Below are positions 1 through 12,796 of a stretch of 64,000 nucleotides of DNA, one piece after another. This stretch comes from Acholoe squamosa (lineage: Eukaryota; Annelida; Polychaeta; Phyllodocida; Polynoidae), in the NCBI GenBank assembly GCA_949317995.1, contig OX439039.1, forward strand, positions 14,995,282 through 15,059,281, written 5' to 3'. The number at the start of each line of letters is the position of its first letter. The stretch's first letter is position 1. Both the position numbers and the translations under genes were made by a program. The notes under the pieces were generated by a model. It saw only the letters and a list, made by a program, of their open reading frames with translations, searched no databases and was not told the origin of the DNA.

Positions 1-2375
1 ATTCACAAACCATTCTCTAAACAGTTCAGACAGGTACTCTGTAGTGATCACCCAGGGTGATCACATGTGATCACCTTAAAGATCACGGGGTACTTTTCAG
101 TGTATTAAAGCTGCTACAAGATGTGATTTTATGCTATTCTATTTATATCTCAGAGGATTATACATTACTTTTCAAATAATATCATGCTATTTAATCTAGT
201 AAAGAGTTGGTGTCAATACTTACAGTTAGAAACTAATGTTCAACTCTGCTTGCTGCATTGGTGGGATGGTAAACTGCTTTGATTAATTAGTTCTCATCAA
301 AGGCCGTACTTGGCAGTACCGAGCAGTCTGCAACCCTGCAGGCTTCCCTTTGGAAGGTGTCATTGCCATAGAACACCACCGTCTGATTTCCTAACTACAG
401 GTGACACCACTGAGCTGATGTAATTAAGTGCTTGTCAACAGAGATAAAATGCTGGAAGCATTTTATTCCTAGACATCTATTTCTTTGAGATTAGCATGGT
501 TAAATCTCTCAGAATTAATTGAGCTGTCAACTGTACATACAGGCAGGTGGGCAGAGTGTAGATATGCTCAAAACAAAAAAAAGCTATTACTTCATGTCTT
601 TTGCCATCTTTAATTGGCGATACATGGTCCAGACACATCTACCCTTTATGATCACCCAAGGAATAGTCCATTAGGCCCCATTAACAATGCACTAAACCCC
701 CGTATTGCACATCATTATTGAGCTCACATGATCAAAACATTCAAAATGGCAAAGCAGACAATTCCTTCAGACAAAAAATTAAATGTAAGTAGTTTTTAAA
801 TAATAAAAGAAAAGGTCGGATTATTGCAAGAAAGACCTTGGCATAAATGTAAAGGTGAACTCTGAACAGTCTTCACATCCCTTTTCTTCACTCATACATT
901 AGGCCCGCTCTGTTCATGAAGAATCCATCAACGAAAACTGGTCATTGTTCAGCTTTACCATTTCATTTCATGAAAATACGATAGTCCAATGGCTTTAACC
1001 AAGGAATGCTGATCCTCACACAGTAACTTGTCTCGCTTCACACACCCGGACACCTGCCTTGTTTATGTTCTAAATTTAGTAGATTTAAGTACTATTGATA
1101 TTGAAATGAGTGGATTTTCAGGCAAGTTCTCTGAGTATGTGGTTTACTTCTTAAACGAATGTCACACTTGAGTTCTGGCAAGTATTTTGTGCGACAAGTT
1201 TTCTAGTAGGTATAGGAAAACATTAAATTTGACATCCTAAGTTAACTTTTTTTTAATTACACCACCTTTTCCGAAGAGAGAATTTGAAGGAAGTATTCCC
1301 AGCCAAGTATACATGTCTAGACTCAAAGGAGGAGTTAATATTGGCAAGTTTTCACTCTCTTCATGAAATTTGACTGTTTAATGTTATGAATTACCATCCT
1401 GGAATACACTTTCATTGATGTACCCTTTCTGGGTCTGTCTACGACGCGGCGGATCCTGAGCAGAAAACAGGCCCCACATGATGGAACCCACAGAAGAAAA
1501 ATGTACGCCACGGCCGTTTACCTTCATCTATTTATCACCCCTACTACAATTGGCGTTCACGCTTGGCATCCACACCATTCCTAACTGTAGGCTAACCGTC
1601 CATTCACATTGTACATCCCCCTTTATTACTATCACTACCAATAGCCTATAGGATCCATTGTATACGTCTTTACCCTTATTAACCATCCCCCAGTGACTTG
1701 ACTACAATGTAATTAAAGAGACTACTCACTCAGAACAGCAGGGTTTGCTGGAGCTAACAGCGGAGACTCACTGGAGATGGAAGTCCAACTGTTTATAAAT
1801 ATTGAGTAACATTCTACATACAGGGTCACCTAAAATCGGCTGTGGTCAGTTCTGTCACCTCCAGGCCTGACGGTGAGCTGCCTGCTATAAATACTAACCC
1901 ATATTTTTCAGTTTCTGAATGCCTTGACTGTCAGAGGAAGCTCTGTGGAACCATAATGAGCTACACTGTACTTAGATTGTTGTTCACCTTATCTGGTGAG
2001 ACGATGTCTGATTCTAATGTGATAACACCTATCACTGGGAATTATGACCCCAGAAATGGGGCTTGCCCAATCCCTGCCTTTCCGAATATAACACCAATAG
2101 ACAGGCATGAGGTAGTGTATAAATAAAACAGCAGGGTGCTACAGACACCAGACCCATACCCCCCACCCCAGGTCCATCTGTTCTCCTATACATACAAGGC
2201 CTGTACCTTGTCTGACCTGCCTTCCTGCTCTTTGTCACGTACATTTATATGCTGCTGCTGGTGTTGCAGCTTTACTGCGCAAAATAGTGGATTCTCATAG
2301 GTTAGACCAGCATTTGAAAGAGGCATGATGAACTCGGGCCTATCTATAGAGAATGAGGGAGAAAGAAAAACAGGA
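1..2375. other. Non-genic stretch
   Basis: AT-rich with no supported ORF. A cluster of GTGATCAC palindromes at about 44-90 resembles the words in motif-field element D and may be the edge of such an element. 1075-1170 is a diverged relative of 3215-3310 (GAGTGGATTTTCAGGCAAG against GAGTGACTTTTCATGCAG). Confidence 0.5.
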
Positions 2376-2848
2376 GAAACAACAACAACAACAACAGCAA
2401 CATAACCCCCAAGAAAAAAACCGCACCAAAACTATTACTTAGATTGGGTTTAAGGTACCTGTATGTATATATTATTAAAGGAAGAGCTTGAGAAATGTGG
2501 TTATTAATCTTACAAGCAATATGGGCTTTGACCTGAAAGGCCAGGCAGCAATCATTACCTTCAGATGCCTACATTACGAGGTTTCGGAGAAATGGCGGCT
2601 CTGAAGACTGAGCTATTCGTCTGATTGAACATTGCTGCTGCTGTTGGTTTTTATGGAAACACGTTCTCGTTTCCTTTTTTGGCAAGACACTCCAGTTCGA
2701 TTTTCACAGAATCCTTTTATACTAGCAGTATATTGGATACTGCTAGTAAGCAAATTTCAATCGGAACTTTTCCTTGACTCCCTTTACATACCATTCTCAC
2801 TCTATCAAGGGAAACCTAGAAGTTGAATTTTGATAACAATAGCAAGAC

Positions 2849-2893
<45 letters not shown>
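2849..2893. repeat. (AAC)n microsatellite
   Basis: Uninterrupted CAA/AAC triplets. Shorter AAC tracts occur at 2378-2402 and 31727-31751. Confidence 0.95.
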
Positions 2894-3006
2894 TGTACGC
2901 AGCATGTTTGGGTGGTGCCCATGTTACCCTGGTTCCGTGCCAGGTGTCTGTCTACTCAATGACCTATTATAGGGGTGTATCAGGGTTATTCTACCTCTAT
3001 ATATAG

Positions 3007-3145
3007 CTAGCCCTTTGACGGCTGCTGATGCTTTATTGCATTATACCCATATACCCCCCCGGCATATGCATTATGACTACATTGGTGCATCATGACGACC
3101 AATGGGCATGATACACTCCTGCATCAGCACACTTTAAAGGGCTAG
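3007..3145. mobile_element. Small TIR element of the hairpin family
   Basis: The left end CTAGCCCTTTGACGGCTGCT matches the complement of the right end (CTAGCCCTTTAAAGTGTGCT), both followed by GATGC. Inside is TTGGTGCATCATGACGACCA, the core of the dispersed hairpin family. Confidence 0.65.
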
Positions 3146-4019
3146 AAACAGAAACAATTGTCATTTCAATGTGAGTAGGATAGAAAACTTAAATCCAAAC
3201 ATGCCAATTGAACTGCCAATTTAAAACGTTTGGTGAATATCTTTGACTTTGAGATGAGTGACTTTTCATGCAGATTTCCTGAGTGTAAGGTTGTGGTGTA
3301 ATTCTAAAAAAAAGATACTTTATTTTCATGATGGCGTATTTCCATAGCATATATCAAATGAAAAGGTTCTGACATAGTTTGTGAATAACTATTACCATAG
3401 AGGAGAGCAGCAGGCTTATCTGAGGCTTCTGATAATTTCATTGGGCACAAGGCATCCTAGTAGTGCTTGCATAACACTGATAAGATATATTAGATGCTCT
3501 TTTTAGCTTTTCTTCTGGTGGGATCTATGTAATCCTTTGGTGAACATCACTAAATGACCCTTAAGACGTTTACAATACAATATCCTGATGGTGGGCACTT
3601 CAGTATCATAATTAAACACAATAATTTTGTGAAACCCTAAATGCATAGTCAATGCAGCACCTGATACTTCTGGGCAATCATGACATCGTTAGATGCATCA
3701 GAAAAACCTGCGGCTCTTAAACAATTATGCCAGAATATAAAGGTTATCAAGATATGTTGTCATGAAAATAGGGTAGGGTTTCTCTTTAATTCTGGCAAAC
3801 ATCCTATTACTAAATGTCTGTCTCTCTTGATGGTTTAAAAAAGATGGAAGGCCCTACAAAATAGGCAGATACAGTATTGTACCAGTAGAAATTGGACCTA
3901 GAGTAGACCAATGATGACAGACTTAACGTTAACCCCGGGTGTAACCTCTGCTTGTGTTACCACTTGATTGTTATTCTGGGGTGGATAGTGCTTTCAGGGG
4001 TATGCTTTTTAGCTTGTGA

Positions 4020-4150
4020 TTGCCATGATACATGAATGCAACCATGCCCAGCAATATACATCATGCCGACCTCAAATTGTCGTCACGATGCAGTGCTGGT
4101 GAGTGGATTCAATAGCACTGCATTGGTGCATCATGATGGCCAAGGACCGT
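4020..4150. repeat. Double-hairpin family member (degenerate)
   Basis: Contains ATACATGAATGCAACCATG, then GATGCAGTGCTGGTGAGT and AGCACTGCATTGGTGCATCA, then GATGGCCAAGG. The arms are partly decayed. Confidence 0.55.
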
Positions 4151-6190
4151 GAGCCTATAGGCAGCATATATGCTGCCCAGGAATGGTTAGAGTAGTTAAA
4201 TGGACCTTGTGGATATACGCAGTAACAGCGGGGAGGGCCATATCAAGACAATAAGGGTGATCAAGTCTATTGCATGATGAAAATGTGCAGCACAACACCT
4301 TTGTTGAAATCTGAAGAATAAAGAAATATGTTCGGCAATCTTGGAGTCATTTTCGAAACTCAAGCTGATCCTGTGAAGTGCATCGGTGACCAAAACTTGG
4401 CAGCTTTAGTAGGCCTACTGTTTCATATAAACCAAATCTCGCATATAAGGCCCGACCTTAACTTCAATTGATACTATCAGCAGCACTATAGGGCTACATC
4501 CTCGGGTATAGAACTAATGTTTATGTCATGGCTAATACTGACGATACTATGGGTGAAACAGATCCCTATCTGTTTTACTCTCAGGTGATATTACAGGGCT
4601 GTTGTTAGCTTGTTTGGCAGTAACTGAGGTGGCATGGAAATTAAGTACCTATAATCTTACTGGATGTGGTATGCCCTTATGTGATCGTATGGAACTGATG
4701 AACAAGACCTACCAAAATCCATTTATGATCCCATCCCATTCTAGATCTCACTTGCAATCAAATCCTGTTTTGCATTCTGGATCTGGGATCGTGTTGCACA
4801 GAGTTCCTAATTTCATTTTCCATGCATGATGACGGTTTGTGGAACAGACCCAGAGTGCTTAAATGGGATTTTACAGTGGACCATAAAGTACATTGTAATA
4901 TATGTAGTCCACTGTAATTGAGCATTTAGAGCCACGTCCAAGCACCATTCACAAGTTTCTATGGTAGGATGAATAGCGCCATTAGCTGCCTAAAATAGCT
5001 GCTCATCCCCCACCCTATAATTACAAAGAAGGCAATCTGTGCCATTGACTGTGTATAATATGTGACTAGGCAAGCAGAAAGGCTAGGCCATGAGAGGGCC
5101 CAAGGGTTATTCCATTACAGTTTCTCTGGAGCTTAATTCAAAAGGCTCTGCCATCGCTACCTACGAGATGTTAGTGATTTCCCTCCCATATTCTATACTG
5201 CTATGGTAAGGTAGGCCTGCCTTCCTTTCTGATAGCCAGCTACTTTTTAGTGAGCGATGTTAGGCTCAGCCCCCCTTTCACTATTCCAAGCAGCTAACAA
5301 GTGTGCAGAGTGATAACAGGTTCACAGAAAAAAATAGCAGTGGAAGGTAAAAAATAGCAGAGGAAAAACTCGTTCTCTCAAGAATGGCTACACTGTGGTT
5401 CTGCTAATTACGTATACCCTGTCATGTGCACTTGACCCTGAAATGTCTTCAAGTGCGTCCCCCATGTGTATATTTAGAAGGGTTCTTCTCAAGGAGGCCT
5501 GAAAGGAGACCAAGAGGTGCATGACAGCTTTTGGTCAGTCACATTGGGCCTAGGAACTGGTAAGTCACCTGTTTCTGTCTTTTATTGATGCACAGATTTT
5601 GTCTGTTCTTTCTATCACCAAAAGTATCAGCTATATTATCAGACGATTATTCCTGTTAGGCCAAGCAATAAAGACTGTGATATTTTTGTTTTTGAAATTT
5701 CTTTCTTATTTTCTATATTATATTAGTTTGGGATTATTTTTATATTCTCTAACGATTCCGTTCTCTTATGTACTTTATAAAAAAGATGTTTTCTTATATT
5801 TTATCTGTTATTTTTCTCCTTTGTATGATGTTTCGGTGTAAGATATTCATGTAGGAAGAGAACCAGGAAAATAATTCCTTCATGAACCACCAGGTGTCTC
5901 TACTGTACTCCTTATAACCATCTTCAGAGAAAAGCCTTTGTACCTATTTATTTCACTGTATTCTTGTTGTATTTCAGACAAAGCACCTTTTAATTATTTT
6001 TTGTTATAGAGGTGGGGTTAAATTTCTTTGGGGAGGGGGGTCCCATGTCTCTAAGCCCCCGTTTTCCATGAGGACAGGTGTATACAGAGATGTCTAACTT
6101 TACCAGGGAATGCCGTTTCATCCCCTATCCCCTTCATCCTACCTCCTGTTTATGCAGTAAATAAAGCACCATGCAGTCCTCAAAGGGTTG

Positions 6191-6253
<63 letters not shown>
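6191..6253. repeat. (TA)n microsatellite
   Basis: About 31 TA dinucleotides inside the 5126-7493 element, next to a nested TIR copy. Confidence 0.95.
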
Positions 6254-6256
<3 letters not shown>

Positions 6257-6257
6257 C

Positions 6258-6420
6258 AGGAGGTTAATTCAAAAGGCTCTGCCATTGCTACCTATGAGAT
6301 GTTAGCATAGGCATGTCTGTTACTCTTAGACCTAGTGTTACTATAATACAATAGCTGGTGGTTTTAGGCCAGTAACTAATAGGAAGTACTATGCAGTCCT
6401 TCACTATTCCACTTCAGTAC
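6258..6420 (+). mobile_element. Nested end of the same TIR family
   Basis: CAGGAGGTTAATTCAAAAGG followed by CTCTGCCATTGCTACCTATG repeats the terminal sequence of the enclosing element, directly after the (TA)n run. Its partner end is not obvious; it may be a fragment or an internal duplication. The stretch to 6420 has the ACTATTCCA motif seen in the TIR. Confidence 0.55.
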
Positions 6421-7493
6421 TAACACCACTCCTTATTTTATACTGAGAAACGATAGTGGTTTCCCGCGAATGCAAGTGCACCTGTGTGGGGGGACATTCC
6501 TCGTCACAAAAGTGAATGCACCTGCGGATAGTCCTTGGGGGCTGTTGAGGCTGCTCATGAGTTAAGGGCATTGGAATGCATTTTCTCAGACTGCTTCAGG
6601 GCTCTTGAGTCTACTCGTGTGTTAAGGGCATAGTAACGTCATGCATCCCTTCTCTCTGTTAGTTGGTGTAGGGGGGGGGGGGGCACTGCACTTTTAAAAT
6701 ACAAGCTATAATTTCATGGTAACTCCTGGTAGATTTATTTTTCTCCTGTACATATAAGTGGGAATAGACTTAAACTTACATGCACAATAACATTTGGAAG
6801 AGCTGGGTTACATGTCATATGGTGTTCTCAAAATATTCTCTTTCTTTCTAGACTATACGTCATATATAGGAAGCTTTCCCCCCTTTTAAAACGGCTTCTC
6901 TATATCCATTTCCCTTGCCTCATAAATTTCTTTTTTAGTCCCCCTTCCTGGCTTACATTTGGTATTTATTTTATATTTCAATGTTTTCCGCTGAAATAGC
7001 CAAATCTCGCATTTCATCTAGCTTATCAACAGTGAAGGTTTTTGAGGAAGCCCCCCAACCGACCTGAAGATCCTCTTGATGCAAGCGTGGTATATTTCAA
7101 CAGTCTGACTTCAGGTGAGGTATTTATCCTTTAACCCTCTAATATTTGCTACCCCCTTGCCTAAGAGATCATATATGGTATAAGGCATTTCAGGGTTAAG
7201 TGCACCCGGCAGGGTATATATAATTAGCAGACCACCAGTGTAGCCACTCTTGAGAGAACGAGTTTTTCCTCTGCTGTTCTTTTACCTTACACTGCTATTT
7301 TTCTCTGTAGACCTGTTACCACTCTGCATAGTTGTTAGCTGCTTGGTATAGTGAAAGGAGGGCTAAGACTAACATCGCTCACTAAAAGTAGCTGGCTATC
7401 AGGCCTACCTTACCATAGCAGTATAGAATATGGGAGGGAAATCACTAACATCTCATAGGTAGCAATGGCAGAGCCTTTTGAATTAAGCTCCTG

Positions 7494-8029
7494 AGGCATT
7501 GCACAAAAATGTGCAACAGAGATCATGTTCACTTATTTGAAAATTTGAAATAAGTTTAGAATCAATGCGTAAAATATTCTTTAAAACTACTTATTCTAAC
7601 CTCTAATGATAATGACATTGTATGACAAGAGGCCAACCTGCCTATATTATCCTTTAGATAGTGATATCATGCGGGGTATATGGATATAAAGGAGACATGA
7701 AACCTAGTCAGAAGTGTTTCTTATGTAGTTAACAGGGCTATCCATGCATGTTCCACTGATAAAATATCACACTAAATGTTAGAGACTGCTACTTGTTTCT
7801 CGTACACACTTATGTGGAAAATGCTTTATTAGAGCCTGTATTTAGACAACATTGCCCCTGTGCAGGACATGAGGTTTATTCAAAATAGGCGCAGGCATTA
7901 TAACAAAAGAGAGAGAAAACAAAAAAGAAAGTCTAACAAGCGGTAGTGATTAATATTAAGAAAGTGTCACTGCAGTATGCAGTAAACTTTAAGAGACAGC
8001 ATTGCTCCTTTCCCTCATTATCTATTTTG
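7494..8029. other. Non-genic stretch
   Basis: Plain AT-rich sequence between the 5.1-kb TIR element and the GC-rich patch. Nothing recognised. Confidence 0.5.
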
Positions 8030-8640
8030 CACGATGTGCATTAGCACATGGCGCCTCGTTTTTCATTTACCCCCTTCCTCCAGTCTTTTCTACTATCGCT
8101 GGTCCTGCTCAATAAATATACTGGAAAAGCTACGCGCTAGCTGCTCGGGAATTGTCACATTTTAAATTGGATTACCCACACGGACAGTAAAACTGGCATT
8201 CCGCGCGTGTCATGATGTAGTAGCACTTCCGGGTCACATGTCAGCCTCATTTTGGAGTGCTCAGGTACCAACACCCGGTGCGTTCAGAGTACGGCCTAGG
8301 GATCAATGCTAGTTTGTAAGGCCATCCCCTATTGGTCTGTCCCATGTGGGTCAATGTTAATCCTGTAGTGAACTTACTCTGCTCCCAGGTGTAGTAAAGG
8401 ACTGGTACTTAGCCAGACCTGGCTGGGGTGAAAGGGGGAGGAGGGAACCAGCTGAGGTGGGGTAGTTAGCATTCGAGGTCACCCCCACCCACAATGCACT
8501 GGATCTAGTCAGAAAACTGTACCCCGAACGCCTCGACAGGGCATTTCTGGTCACATGACCATTGGGCGTCTCTGTGACCTCTTGGGGACGGCTGACAGTG
8601 TCAGTGGACTTACTCATCCCATAGATCACAGCACACGGTC
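8030..8640. other. GC-rich patch without a supported gene
   Basis: More CpG than its surroundings (CCGCGCGTG, CACTTCCGGGTCACATG, CACCCGGTGCG) and a TCACATGACC palindrome. It could be a promoter/CpG-rich region or a decayed element. The 90-codon minus ORF (8629-8357) has no known motif and no splice context, so I leave it uncalled. Confidence 0.35.
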
Positions 8641-9179
8641 GGTATTAAAGGGGCCTGTACAGGCACCGCCATATGGATTCACAGGGTGTGGATAACACTC
8701 TCTAGGTCATGGTGAACTAAATCCATTTCCTCTATGTTTTTATATAGCGTAACACACAAAAACAGCAGCCTAAAATGTTTGTTGGTCATAATTTTAACCA
8801 TAGCACAATTACACCATCCCTCATAGACAATGTGACAGATTGTTGGATAGACTTAACCCTGAAGATTTTAAATAACGGAATAATATGTGCAGTGAGTGCC
8901 ATTCCACCCTATTTTGGGCTTAAAATCTCCATTGGCCAGATTACTTTTGCATGCCTCATAAAATCCCCAAACCCTGGCATAATATAAAAAAACACACCTA
9001 CTATTCCATTTATTAACTATTTAGGAACACCAGTGATTTCTTTCATAATTTTACCAAGATTCTTATATTCAAATTCTAAACCAATCAGCAGCCTCACGAG
9101 AGGGCAGCATTTACGTCCATGTGACCTCTATCGGCAATAGACATGTTCCTGCAGCTTATATAGTATATTTGTCCCACTT

Positions 9180-9400
9180 TACATAAAACTTCTTTTTTTT
9201 TCAACATTTAAAATAGATATTTTTGACGTTCTATAGAAACGTTTTTTTATTTCATGGTTAAAAATGATCGTTTTTTGTTATATTGAAATTACGTTTAAAA
9301 GCTTTTGATGATTTTCAACAAAAAACATTTATTTTACTCAAACCTATTCCAAACGTCCGCAAACGTTTGAAATACATTTTTGCCAAGTGGGGTCAAATTG
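9180..9400 (+). repeat. AT-rich repeat shared with 58740-58940
   Basis: ATTTTTGACGTTCTATAGAAA and GTCCGCAAACGTTTGAAATA match, inverted, TTTCATAGAACGTCAAAAA and CAACGTTTGCGAACGTC at 58740-58925. Low complexity makes alignment uncertain. Confidence 0.45.
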
Positions 9401-9825
9401 GCCTGTATGCGAGTCGATTAAACTGCTCAGAAAATGTCAATTCAAGTTGGAAAAGCAATCATCAAGCCTCCAACCGAATGTCGTCATGAATTCTGTGCAA
9501 GCTGTATCAAGATTCCACTACTTTGGTTTAAGGGGTCCATTTCTTGTGTCCTCTCTAATTACGATTTATTTTAGCACGTTTGGCCTTGTTCATTACAAGC
9601 TGTGTCTGGCTTTCTCTATGTGAAGGGGGTTAAAAATGTCTGATAAGATAATTTAATACAAATGCTGCCCTGTTGTATATATGATCCATATTGCAACAGA
9701 TAACGTGTGTCTCCCTTTCACAAAGGAAACAGGAGGGCATTTCTCAATGTGGTATGACTGCACCCAGCCACTACGACTTGAAGCCGTCAAAATTAGAGTG
9801 GATGATAGTAGGTATATAGGCAAAT

Positions 9826-10210
9826 GTTCACGAGTGGGGAGAATTTTCGAGGGTTATCTCACGCGCCGATCAGGTGCCGTATCGCACGACGCCCGCAGGG
9901 CGGAGTGCGATGCGGCACCTGATCGGCAAGTGAGATAACCCTCGAAAATTCTCCCCACGAGTGTTCATTTGCATTTATTTCATGTTATTTTGATCTAAAA
10001 CTGCTGAATTACAATAGAATTTACCAGAATGACTCCCCGTGCGCATTGTTTACATCGCCATCTTGGAGCTATGATGTCATCAAATGGTCACGTGACCTCG
10101 GCGTGTGATATTTTCGCGGGTTATCGCAGGGGGGGTGTGAGATACAGCCCTCGAGTGCTAGATCTATGGGCTGTCAGTATCTCAGGCATATCAACATGAA
10201 ATAAAATGCA
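9826..10210 (+). mobile_element. Foldback element with one-sided hairpin
   Basis: The left end is a GC-rich hairpin (9829-9963). Its arms, about 9835-9885 and 9907-9957, are nearly perfect and contain CGAGGGTTATCTCAC and CCGATCAGGTGCCG. Next comes GCATTTATTTCATGTT (9971-9986), inverted as AACATGAAATAAAATGC at 10192-10208. The interior carries CACGTGACC, GATGTCATC and GCCATCTTGG. The hairpin motif TTTTCG-x-GGGTTATC recurs at about 10110-10125. The ORF across it is not coding. Confidence 0.75.
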
Positions 10211-10371
10211 CTACAACCCCTGTATGGTCACCACTTAATATAGCAATTTTAGAGGGTTTTAGTAGGGCAGGCATGTACCAGAGCAATCATTAGCGACCAT
10301 TTGATGCTGGCAGGGCTGTACTGACAGTACCAGCGCAATCTGCGCTGGGATAGTGTAAACGGCCCACGTAA

Positions 10372-10495
10372 TGTTAGGGAGTGCTCATTTTTTCAACAAC
10401 ACGGGAGGGTTGGTGGATTTGGGGGGAGGGGAAAAAATATTAACCCCTTCTTAGGGAGTGGTCATTTTTTAACAATTGGATTGGGGGATTGGTGA
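10372..10495 (+). repeat. Two copies of a TTAGGGAGTG-TCATTTTTT repeat
   Basis: TTAGGGAGTGCTCATTTTTT at 10374 and TTAGGGAGTGGTCATTTTTT at 10452, each followed by AACAA and a G-rich tract. Relatives at 14405 and, inverted, at about 51240-51402. These copies border the minisatellite. Confidence 0.6.
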
Positions 10496-10620
10496 AATTC
10501 TGCGTGTTCGCGATGAAGAAGTGGGGTCTGATATTTTCCGTCTCCCTTTTCTTCTTTAGTGTTTTTTTTTTCAATCGAAAGGGGCAAACTGTCGAACAAT
10601 TTTTTTCCCCACTAAGAGGG

Positions 10621-12395
10621 CACATCCTCCCCCACCCTGCATATCATGTGCACACCCTCCCCCACCCTGCGTATCATATGCACATCCTCCCCCACCCTGC
10701 ATATCATGTGCACACCCTCCCCCACCCTGCGTATCATATGCACACCCTCCCCCACCCTGCATATCATGTGCACACCCTCCCCCACCCTGCGTATCATATG
10801 CACATCCTCCCCCACCCTGCTTATCATGCGCACACCACCTACCCTGCGTATTATTCATACCCCCTCCCCCCACCCTGCATATCATGTGCACATCCTCCCC
10901 CCACCTTGTGTATCATTCATACCCCCTCCCCCCACCCTGCATATCATGTGCACATCCTCCCCCCACCTTGTGTATCATTCATACCCCCTCCCCCCACCCT
11001 GCATATCATGTGCACATCCTCCCCCACCCTGCATATCATGTGCACTACCTCCCCCCACCCTGCATATCATGCTCACACTCTCCCCCCACCCTGCGTATCA
11101 TTCATACCCCCTCAATCACCCTGCATATCATGCGCACACCCTCCCCCCACCCTACATATCATGTGCACACCCTCTCCCCACCCTGCATATCATGCACACA
11201 CCCTCTCCCCACCCTGCATATCATGCACACACCCTCTCCCCACCCTGCATATCATGCGCACACCCTCTCCCCACCCTGCATATCATGCACACACCCTCTC
11301 CCCACCCTACATATCATGCACACACCCTCTCCCCACCCTGCATATCATGCACACACCCTCTCCCCACCCTGCATATCATGTGCACACCCTCTCCCCACCC
11401 TGCATATCATGCACACACCCTCTCCCCACCCTGCATATCATGCGCACACCCTCCCCCCACCCTGCATATCATGTGCACACCCTCTCCCCACCCTGCATAT
11501 CATGTGCACACCCTCTCCCCACCCTGCATATCATGCACACACCCTCTCCCCACCCTGCATATCATGCGCACACCCTCCCCCCACCCTACATATCATGCAC
11601 ACACCCTCTCCCCACCCTGCATATCATGCACACACCCTCCCCCCACCCTGCATATCATGCACACACCCTCTCCCCACCCTGCATATCATGCACACACCCT
11701 CCCCCCACCCTGCATATCATGTGCACTACCTCCCCCCACCCTGCATATCATGCTCACACTCTCCCCCCACCCTGCGTATCATTCATACCCCCTCAATCAC
11801 CCTGCATATCATGCGCACACCCTCCCCCCACCCTACATATCATGTGCACACCCTCTCCCCACCCTGCATATCATGCACACACCCTCTCCCCACCCTGCAT
11901 ATCATGCACACACCCTCTCCCCACCCTGCATATCATGCGCACACCCTCTCCCCACCCTGCATATCATGCACACACCCTCTCCCCACCCTGCATATCATGT
12001 GCACACCCTCTCCCCACCCTGCATATCATGCACACACCCTCTCCCCACCCTGCATATCATGCGCACACCCTCCCCCCACCCTGCATATCATGTGCACACC
12101 CTCTCCCCACCCTGCATATCATGTGCACACCCTCTCCCCACCCTGCATATCATGCACACACCCTCTCCCCACCCTGCATATCATGCGCACACCCTCCCCC
12201 CACCCTACATATCATGCACACACCCTCTCCCCACCCTGCATATCATGCACACACCCTCCCCCCACCCTGCATATCATGCACACACCCTCTCCCCACCCTG
12301 CATATCATGCACACACCCTCCCCCCACCCTGCATATCATGTGCACACCCTCCCCCCACCCTGCATATCATGCACACACCCTCCCCCCACCCTGGA
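10621..12395. repeat. 30/31-bp minisatellite, about 57 units
   Basis: The unit is ACCCTGCATATCATGCACAC plus ACCCTCTCCCC, 31 bp, with 30-bp units at the left end. Variants (GCGCAC, TGTGCAC, CTACATATC, CTCAATCACC) are ordered: the block starting at 11042 recurs 681 bp later at 11722, a 22-unit higher-order repeat. The unit has no stop in any plus frame and 31 is not a multiple of 3, so all three frames stay open for 543-641 codons. These ORFs are artefacts. The minus strand is also open at the left end. Confidence 0.95.
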
Positions 12396-12531
12396 GAGGG
12401 CACAAAAAATTTGACTGCCGTCGGGGGCTTAAAGTTTTTTTGGGTGTTCACTATTATAATTGAAGAGAAAATAAGAAATTTAGACTGGGTCAGTGTCATA
12501 ATTCGTATGTATTGACTATTAAAAGTACCCT

Positions 12532-12790
12532 CCAAACACCCTGCATCTCACTTCGACACCCTGCATCTCACTCCTACACCCTCTGCACATCCTACATCTC
12601 ACCCCTACACCCTCTGCACATCCTACATCTCACTCCTACACCCTCTGCACATTCTACATCTCACTCCTACACCCTCTGCACATCCTACATCTCACTCCTA
12701 TATCCTCTGCACATCCTACATCTCACTCCTACATCCACTGCACATCCTACATCCCACTCCTACACCATTCGCTCACCCTGCACCTCACTC
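12532..12790. repeat. Second 31-bp minisatellite, about 8 units
   Basis: The unit is ACACCCTCTGCACATCCTAC plus ATCTCACTCCT, also 31 bp and alignable to the unit at 10621-12395 (ACACCCTCT, CATC/CATATC). It seems a diverged sister array separated by about 135 bp of unique sequence. Confidence 0.9.
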
Positions 12791-12796
12791 CAACTT

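Larger units (their letters stand above)
5126..7493. mobile_element. Non-autonomous element with ~310-bp TIRs
   Basis: The left arm 5126-5444 and right arm 7186-7493 are inverted copies with roughly 85% or more identity by eye. They start CTGGAGCTTAATTCAAAAGG on the left and, on the complementary strand, CAGGAGCTTAATTCAAAAGG on the right. The same start occurs at 6258 inside and at both ends of 42815-44209, so this is a family. The interior holds a (TA)n run, a G run, and a 72-bp tandem pair near 6530-6630, but no transposase. I could not find a target-site duplication. The AT-rich ORF at 5599-5841 has no credible coding character. Confidence 0.8.

Noticed and set aside
2584..2630. Gene-like start AAATGGCGGCTCTGAAG
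   Set aside because: Runs into a stop after ten codons and no donor site lies before it.
1075..3310. Possible old duplication 1075-1170 and 3215-3310
   Set aside because: Similarity is short and AT-rich; too weak to call as a feature of its own.
5599..5841. 80-codon hydrophobic ORF
   Set aside because: AT-rich Phe/Leu/Tyr composition inside a non-autonomous TIR element; typical chance ORF.
8357..8629. 90-codon minus ORF in GC-rich patch
   Set aside because: GC-rich DNA has fewer stops; no motif, no splice context.
10489..12515. Very long plus-strand ORFs (641, 605 and 543 codons)
   Set aside because: All three frames are open because a stop-free 31-bp tandem unit is not a multiple of three. 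No gene signals.
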